Shown one piece after another: positions 57,651 through 64,000 of a stretch of DNA of 64,000 bases. How positions within the stretch are numbered: the stretch's first letter is position 1; every line of letters starts with the position of its first letter. Source of the stretch: Kalmusia sp. IMI 367209. Lineage: Eukaryota; Ascomycota; Dothideomycetes; Pleosporales; Didymosphaeriaceae. The translations under genes were made by a program, and so were the position numbers. Location: assembly GCA_027946365.1 (NCBI GenBank), contig JAPEUQ010000009.1, positions 1,860,001 through 1,924,000 on the forward strand, written 5' to 3'. The notes below the pieces were generated by a model, which did no database searches, had not been told where the DNA came from, and saw only the letters and a program-made list of their open reading frames with translations.

Positions 57651-59463
57651 CTATATGTACTTATAGGGGTTCAGGATACCGTTCTACGCGACTTAGTGCT
57701 CGGATCAATAAAGACAAAGGCGATGACATACCGGATCATACAAATTCTTGATCTGCTTCATCAGCTTGATCATAGTCTCACTTCTACTATAGCCGATATA
57801 CGGCTTCTTAGTAACACCTAAACCATGTTCTGCGCTGATGCTGCCATTCCTCTTCGCCGTCCACTCGTATACATAAGGCTCGAGCGCTTTCTCTACTGTT
57901 TTGTCGAATCGCCGAACGGGTATATTCAGGTGGAGGTTAGCATCTCCCATATGACCGTATCCTACAACATCCACAACGGGGTGGGAGGCATCATCTCCAA
58001 GGAGGCCAGCTTGCGTCATACGATCACGTACGTCGTTCACTAGATCATACATTTGAGCGATGGGTAGCGACAGATCGTACTTGTAGACGCCTCCCCAGTG
58101 ACCTAAGCATTCGGTGATGCCTTCTCTACACGACCAGAGCTCAGCAACCTGCGTTTGGTCCTGGGCTAGAACGCCATCGGAGACGATACCAGCTTCCATG
58201 ACGTGTTCGAGAAAGTTTTGTAGTTTCTACGCAATTAGCACCGAATGCGTTGCGAGAGATTGCTACATACCTCACTGTCGTGGTCACTGTTTGAGCCGCT
58301 CGTTTCTACTAGACAAAAGAAAGGGTGTTCGCCTTCTAGTGGCAGCTTCTTGCCCGTTACCTTTTGTAGGATCTTCTGCGTACGGCCGTCCATCATCTCA
58401 AAGGCGGATAGAATCTCAGAAAGCTGTCCCTTAGCTGCGCGGAACGCCCTCTGTGCATGCTCATAGCTCTCGAGGCCAAAGTAAGCAACGTTCACAGCAG
58501 GCGAGCGCTGAGGGCACTGAATAGAGACGCCAGTGATGATGCCAATGGTGCCCTCTGAACCGATGAAGAGCTGCTTCAAGTCGTAGCCTGTATTGTTCTT
58601 CCTCAGTACTGAGAGATCGTCGATGACGGTTCCGTCCGGCAATACAGCTTCGATGCCTAATACACTGCCATGAAGACTGCCATATCGGAGTAGACGGAGA
58701 CCACCCGCGTTGGTGGAGACATTGCCGCCAATTTGGCATGAACCTTTTGCGCCGAGATCGAGAGGGAAGATGTGTTGCTTCTCAGCCAAGAAGTTGTCGG
58801 CGACTTCTAGAATGACACCGGCATCTGCAACAAGGATACCCGAAACCTCATCAAATGACCTAATGTTATTCAATTTCTGCATGTTGATGACAATCTCGTC
58901 AAAGACTGGGACGGAGCCACCGACGAGGCCGGTATTACCGCCTTGGGGAACTACAGCCAGCATGTTTTGGTTGCAGTACTTTAGGATATCGCTCACTTCT
59001 TCGGTCGTTGAAGGTTTGAGCACAAGTTTAGCGTGGCCACGGAATTTGCGCATCCAGTCGCTGTTATACGGTTCAATGTCTGCAGATGCATCTTTGGTCA
59101 GTCCATCTAGCACAGCAGACTCAGAGCCTAGCATCTCTTGGAAGTATTGCACATGCTTCTGCGAGAGTTTGGCGAACTTTGGCTCCCGTTGAATGTGAGG
59201 ATACCTTGGTATGTTAGATATAGTCTGGGTTATGTCGGGAATGTATCGACGCACGATTCAGAAGTATATTTGATAGTTTTCGCAGGAGCCGGACCATCTT
59301 TGACGGTCCCTTTGGAATCAGGCTGGTGCGGTTCGGAGGTTGCTGAGGTATTCCCCGTCCATCTGACCTGTGGAGCTGGTCTCATATGCTTAACGCATGG
59401 TGAAGGTCGCAACGACAACGCTGCACGCCGTAACGAAGTAGCGACACGTGAAGAGGCTGCCAT
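57651..59463 (-). CDS. D-2-hydroxyglutarate / D-lactate dehydrogenase, mitochondrial
   Basis: FAD-linked dehydrogenase oxidising D-2-hydroxyglutarate or D-lactate in mitochondria (Dld2/D2HGDH family). Four exons: 59463-59255, 59204-58271, 58226-57732, 57683-57651; introns 50, 44 and 48 bp; 556 aa. Exon 1 is a mitochondrial targeting sequence (MAASSRVATSLRRAALSLRP). FAD-binding PCMH domain (about 110-290): STTEEVSDILKYCNQNMLAV, VPQGGNTGLVGGSVP, GGNVSTNAGGLRLLRYGSLH, GSEGTIGIITGV. C-terminal domain: VVGYGHMGDANLHLNI (metal-site His), SISAEHGLGVTKK, and the last tiny exon NGILNPYKYI. All hallmark motifs are present, so the gene looks functional. It shares a short promoter with the proteasome gene. 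Confidence 0.92.
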
Positions 59464-59734
59464 CGAGGACAATTGCAAGAAAATGTGAAGAGTGGGGGGA
59501 ATGCCCCCAGGTCGCGGACATAAATTCATCAAGTATGACCTAATACGACAGGGCTGGCACGGGCCTGTGCTTGGCACTCTAGGTGGAAGCGACGACGCGG
59601 AAGCTCTCGCAGCTCCGACTGTGTTATACAATCCCACCGCTGCACCTCTCGCACAACCTCTCCGCTATTCTGCCCTGGACCGCCATTTGTTTCCATTCTA
59701 TTGAGCTCTACGAACCTTTTCCTTGCCCACCACC
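59464..59734. promoter_or_regulatory. short bidirectional promoter, D2HGDH / proteasome alpha4
   Basis: 271 bp separate the two divergent ATGs. No TATA box is obvious. A mitochondrial enzyme and a proteasome subunit would be read from one shared region. Confidence 0.45.
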
Positions 59735-60707
59735 ATGGCTTCGGGCTACGATCGCGCGCTCTCAGGTAACCTTCCGCTTGTAGATGGCAAGCGGGAGCTA
59801 CTAGCTAACCGCTGAGCAGTCTTCAGTCCCGACGGACATGTTTTCCAGGTTGAGTATGCACTAGAGGCTGTGAAGCGAGGTATGCCGAGGATGATTGTTC
59901 CTATGCTATGAACGCAGTAATAATGCTAGACAGGTACATGCGCTGTAGGCGTGAAGGGCAAAGACATCGTCGTGCTGGGATGTGAGAAGAGGTCGGCAAT
60001 GAAGTTGCAGGATACACGGATTACGCCCTCGAAGATCTGCCTCGTTGATACCCACGTTGCCCTTGCTTTCGCAGGACTTAATGCCGACGCCCGCATTCTC
60101 GTCGACAAGGCTCGCTTAGAGGCACAATCACATCGCTTGACGGTTGAGGATCCCGTGTCAATAGAGTACATCACCAAATATGTGGCCGGTGTGCAGCAGC
60201 GGTACACGCAGAGTGGTGGTGTGCGCCCATTCGGCATCAGTACGCTGATTGTTGGGTTTGATCCTAACGATAAGACACCGCGGCTGTACCAGACGGAGCC
60301 CTCGGGCATCTATTCAGCATGGTTAGTTGACATATGGCTCTAATGGAACGTAAGACATGGTGGGGTTAATTCTGCGTAGGAAAGCGAACGCCATCGGTCG
60401 CTCAAGCAAGACGGTGCGCGAATTCCTCGAGCGAAACCATAAGAACGATCTAGATCGCGAAGAGACCATCAAGCTGACGGTCAAGTCGTTGCTTGAGGTA
60501 GTGCAGACGGGTGCGAAGAATATCGAAATTGCCGTTATGGCGCCAGGCAAGCCGCTCGAGATGCTACCCGTGGAGGACATTGAGAAGTACGTGGAGAATA
60601 TTAATACAGAGAAGCAGGAGGAAGCTGCAAACAGAAGGCCTGGCCGTGGCACGGGTACCTCGGCTATTCCCACTCGACCTGCGGAGGGCTCAGGGTCGGG
60701 AGCATAG
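59735..60707 (+). CDS. PRE6: 20S proteasome subunit alpha4
   Basis: Non-catalytic outer-ring subunit of the 20S proteasome (PRE6/PSMA7, alpha4), in nucleus and cytosol. Four exons: 59735-59765, 59820-59879, 59934-60321, 60380-60707; introns 54, 54 and 58 bp; 268 aa. The N-terminus [20 protein letters not shown], then [20 protein letters not shown], is the proteasome alpha signature; alpha4 is indicated by [40 protein letters not shown] and [20 protein letters not shown]. The tail ([20 protein letters not shown]) is longer and Gly-rich than in yeast. Every intron restores the conserved frame. Confidence 0.94.
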
Positions 60708-61032
60708 AGATGACGAGCGAGTATGATGAGCAAACATGAATGGGCGCATGAACTAGCATTGGCGTCTGGTAGACTTCCCAGATCGTATACGACAGATACG
60801 ACCTGCTAGTGCTTCAAAATGGCATATCTAGCACATGAAAACCTCTCTCCCACCTCGCCCATCCCTTCGTGGGGGCAAATCTAATGCTTTGCATGTGTGT
60901 ACGGCCTTGATAACACAGAGGACTAGGATGCCTAACTCGACGATATGGAGTGTTGGAGGTTGCTAGGCAGGGAAGTCTGAGTCGGTACGCACAGTGTGTG
61001 CTTGCCACTTTTTTGGCAATTCGTCTCTGCTT
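60708..61032. other. convergent intergenic region
   Basis: About 325 bp between the proteasome and zinc-finger stop codons. Nothing seen. Confidence 0.4.
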
Positions 61033-61561
61033 TTATCCCAGCCGGTCGGCGGCATCCTTGACGTTGAATATTGACCTCTCCTCCTCGACGCGTACACGTT
61101 CGTCTTTGAGCATCCTGCCGCAAGTTAGTTCTGTGCATGTTTGTTCATGACCTACCCACCTTGCATCTTTCCGCACGTCTTCACCCTCAACTTGGAGCGA
61201 TGCCTTGGGGGTCAAGGCGTCGAGCACAAAGTGGTTGTCGCAGTGCGGGCAGTATTCATCGCTTCTTCTGTTAGCATGTTATGCCCATTGACTTTCATGA
61301 CGTTGGCACCTTTCTTCAAACTCGCGGGCGTCCTTGCGGAAGGCCTTTTTACACTTTTTGCAGACAAAGGTCATTTCGAAGCTCTGCGCGAGCTCATGGT
61401 CGGCCGTCTCGTGGTGGCACTCGGCGCAGTCGAACCACTTGCGGCCTATACGCGTCACTATGCATCTGCACAACAAATTTTCGCGTGCACTCACAGCAGG
61501 GCGCGCGGATGGCGACTTGGGCGTTGAGGACGTGCTTGCTGCGGACATCAGCGGAGGTCAT
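61033..61561 (-). CDS. CHY zinc-finger protein, 128 aa
   Basis: Small zinc-binding protein assembled from four exons: 61561-61495, 61445-61310, 61261-61160, 61114-61033; introns 49, 48 and 45 bp. The spliced sequence reads HVLNAQVAIRAPCC-RKWFDCAECHHETADHELAQ... (join of two exons), then FVCKKCKKAFRKDAREFEE, then SDEYCPHCDNHFVLDALTPK. The CC, CxxCH, CxxC and CxxC pairs with conserved histidines are the CHY-type zinc finger. The C-terminus is a charged helix (RMLKDERVRVEEERSIFNVK). The start is the ATG of MTSADVRSKHVL; an in-frame ATG at 61585 is an alternative. Related yeast proteins include Hot13 of the mitochondrial intermembrane space, but this fungal subgroup is shorter on one side and its role is not shown. 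Confidence 0.8.
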
Positions 61562-62026
61562 TCGTAGCGGGGTCTTGCATACCACATGTTCTCCAAAGTG
61601 CGCCGCGCAGAGGGCTCACGCTACGATTGCTGCAAACAGTTCGGCGTCTTGCAATAATCGATTGCCGGTTGTGTTAGTACTTGGTGCCTGGCTTGTCTGT
61701 GGGTGTTATGGGGAAACTGCCTGAAACGGCTGCCCAAACTAAACTGTGCTCCCTGCCTGCTGTCATCGCCATTCCTAGACCCACGGATCCACGCCTGCAC
61801 GAACTTTGACGGCCCCTCGCCCCTCGGCCGCCCATACGACCCGCTCGCTACACACGTACTCGTCGGATACCGCTTCCATTGTGGCCGGTGAAGGGCCGCA
61901 TGAATCTCCCCCGCGCAAGGGCCCCTACATTTCCCAAGAACACAGTCAGCGCTCAATGGGAAGAAGTCCTCGGCAGTCGATGAGCATCCATAAGTCAGAA
62001 CCCGGCGCTGGTTGACGAGGAGCGTT
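61562..62026. promoter_or_regulatory. divergent promoter region, CHY protein / 5-phosphatase
   Basis: 465 bp between two divergent starts. No gene inside. Confidence 0.4.
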
Positions 62027-64000
62027 ATGGAACGCTCCACCGAGGAAAACACAGATGGCTCGTCCATCGTGAGTAGTGCTCTGATTCGAAGCACACCTGC
62101 ATGACCTGACAGTGAACAGAAACCCGTTTCCTCTCTCCGCAGCCATTTCGAGAGCATGCTGAATGCGAACAAATCCCCAGCACCCGCAACCCCCCGACAG
62201 CCATCGCCTGCCGCAGCCGAGCGGTTGGCCATAGTCGAGGACAACAGGAGGAATGGGCGCATGTCGCTGGACATCGCGCGGGACAACGGCGGGCGTAATT
62301 CGACGTCCAACTTGGCCGACTGCAGCGGGACGGGTCCTGCCACGCCGCGGGGAAGGAGCATACGAGCGCCGTGGAGCGTACCCAAGTCGCGTCCGTCATC
62401 TATGGTCGCCTTCTCGCCGCCGAGATCGCCCACGAGGTCACCTCCCAGGGTGACGGTCCAGTCGCCTGCATCACCTCCTCCCAAGTCCTTGGAACCGCAG
62501 ATCCACTCGCCGCTCCCTTCACGAAACCATTCGCATTCTGCGCTAGAATCTCACCCTCAGAGCCAGTCGACTTCAAACGGCACAAAACCCTTCAAGATAC
62601 CTAGCCGGACCACTACCCCCGTGCTGGAGTCGAAACTAGTCCTCCCTTCGAGCCAAGCAGCCAGTCCCTCCGTGGACCCGCGCAAGAGTGGCATGTTGGA
62701 TCGCCATAGTGTCTCTACGCCGCCAGTTCCGCCTCCTGTCAATCGCGCCGGCAAGCCCAAGATACTTAGCAACAAGTCGCATTCGGTGGATCCCCCCGCA
62801 AGAACAACACTCGCCCCAGAACATGATGCAGAAAGAGGAAGAGAGAGGGTATCGCCGTTTAGCACACCGCCTAGCAGTAGTGGAGGAGAATTGTCGCCTA
62901 CAAAGGAACACAGTCCTCTAAAGCGCGTAGGCACTACACCTAGAGACGGATATTTTCCTCCACCTCCTGTACATCACTCGGTAGCTGAGAAGCTACCATC
63001 GTCGGACCCGCGAGCGATGTTCGGCACCCAGCCTTCGAAACCTCCCCCAATAGCGCGGCATCAGACCATGAGTGATTTTTCAGAAGACCGTCCAGCTCTA
63101 CCAGCGCGAAGAGAAAGAGACAACGTGGATCTGCGCAAAAGCATGGTGATACAGAGACCGGCACCTCCCGAACCACCAGTGCGCCGCTCTATGGACACAT
63201 TCCGCCCATCTGCTATGGTGACCGAGACGAACAACAAATTCATGCCACCACCAAGGAGAACCCAGACGGCGACCATGCTTCCGACAGCTTCTGCAGAGCC
63301 ACGCAAATCTCTCGAGCCTCCCAGACCACCCCCACCACGAAACTCTGGAGAGTTTAGACGCCCGAATCCAGCCTCCACTCAATTGTCCAAGCCGTATACT
63401 TACGATTCCGACGATACCGATACTGCGAATGAAAAGCCAGGCACTGCTTTGACTGACTATCCGGACTCGTCACAAGCGAATCGTAGACCACCAGTGTTTG
63501 ATGAAGGCACTGCACTCATACCCACTGGCTACGAGACCAAACTTTTTGCCATCTGCGGGGAATACGTATGCACGACCGGTTACGTGACAAATGTCTGGAA
63601 TGTGCTAAATGGTAGGCTTTTGATGAGTCTCAGCCATGGAGATACGGTCAAAGCTACTGCCGTAGCATTCAGGCCAGCAAAGGACGTGGAAGATGAAGGC
63701 AAACGTTTATGGCTCGGTATGAACACTGGCGAGATGCACGAAATCGATATCCCAACGCAGAGCGTTGTGTGTACCAAAACTACCGCACATAAGGGCGCAC
63801 CTGTGATGAAGATATTTCGCTACGCGTCCGAGATGTGGTCGTTGGACGACGAAGGAAAACTCCACATATGGCCACCGGACGAGACTGGATCGCCCACTCT
63901 CCAGCAAACTCCCTGCGCGTTCCGCGTCCCTCGCGGTCATACTTTTTCAATGATATCTGGGTCTCAACTTTGGATAGCCTATACCAAAGAGCTTCGCGTT
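62027..64000 (+). CDS. inositol polyphosphate 5-phosphatase, WD-repeat type (partial, N-terminal)
   Basis: The gene runs off the right edge. Exon 1 62027-62068 (MERSTEENTDGSSI), intron 62069-62119 (gtgagt, cctgac, aacag; phase 0), exon 2 from 62120 open to 64000. The join gives SSI-KPVSSLRSHFESM. Residues about 20-450 are Ser/Pro-rich and disordered (SPPRSPTRSPPRVTVQSP, proline motifs such as PPVPPPV, PPRPPPPR). From about 490 a WD40-like beta-propeller starts: TKLFAICGEYVCTTGYVTNV, RLWLGMNTGEMHEIDIP, MWSLDDEGKLHIWPPDETGS, GHTFSMISGSQLWIAYTKEL. In fungi this propeller precedes a catalytic 5-phosphatase domain of the endonuclease/exonuclease/phosphatase superfamily; that domain would lie beyond the window, so the function is inferred. 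Confidence 0.72.

Overview
The window is nuclear DNA of a filamentous ascomycete, probably Pezizomycotina and possibly Dothideomycetes. The signs are eukaryotic genes carrying one to three introns of about 44-58 bp with GT...AG ends and CTAAC/CTGAC-type branch sites, gene-sized intergenic gaps, fungal-type protein families, and GC-rich gene blocks alternating with AT-richer, gene-poor stretches. I see no tRNA, rRNA, transposon or CRISPR. Exon limits below were set by eye from splice signals and reading phase.

Layout. 0.9-5.7 kb: a short orphan protein, TAF6 (a TFIID/SAGA subunit) and a small two-exon protein. 7.8-12.5 kb: a short-chain dehydrogenase and a CYP7/CYP8-like P450 on the minus strand, the P450 with a one-base frameshift, opposite a secreted Aim6-type phosphodiesterase. 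12.6-24.3 kb: Yih1/IMPACT, a CID-domain RNA-processing protein, a large chromodomain plus HDA2/3 silencing protein, an unidentified conserved protein and GTP cyclohydrolase I. 26.2-29.9 kb: a very long Ctk1/CDK12-type CTD kinase with arginine-serine and Arg-Asp repeats. 33.5-41.8 kb: an unknown Ser/Pro-rich protein, acetoacetyl-CoA synthetase with an 18-nt micro-exon, and a CorA-like membrane protein.

41.8-53.9 kb is the accessory part: AT-rich gaps, a cysteine-rich small secreted protein that only appears after splicing, a 1040-residue membrane protein of unknown function, a secreted DJ-1/PfpI protein with an in-frame TAG, a glutathione transferase and two orphan ORFs. 53.9-64.0 kb is again conserved: methylenetetrahydrofolate reductase, an ACMSD-like amidohydrolase, mitochondrial D-2-hydroxyglutarate/D-lactate dehydrogenase, proteasome alpha4, a CHY zinc-finger protein, and the N-terminal part of a WD-type inositol polyphosphate 5-phosphatase that runs off the window.

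There is no single pathway. Several genes serve transcription and chromatin (TAF6, CID protein, HDA2/3, Ctk1), two serve folate/pterin metabolism (GTP cyclohydrolase I, MTHFR), and several are arranged as divergent pairs sharing short promoters. The most interesting items are the hidden cysteine-rich secreted protein, the nonsense codon in the DJ-1 gene, the P450 frameshift, the micro-exon and the chromodomain-HDA2/3 architecture.
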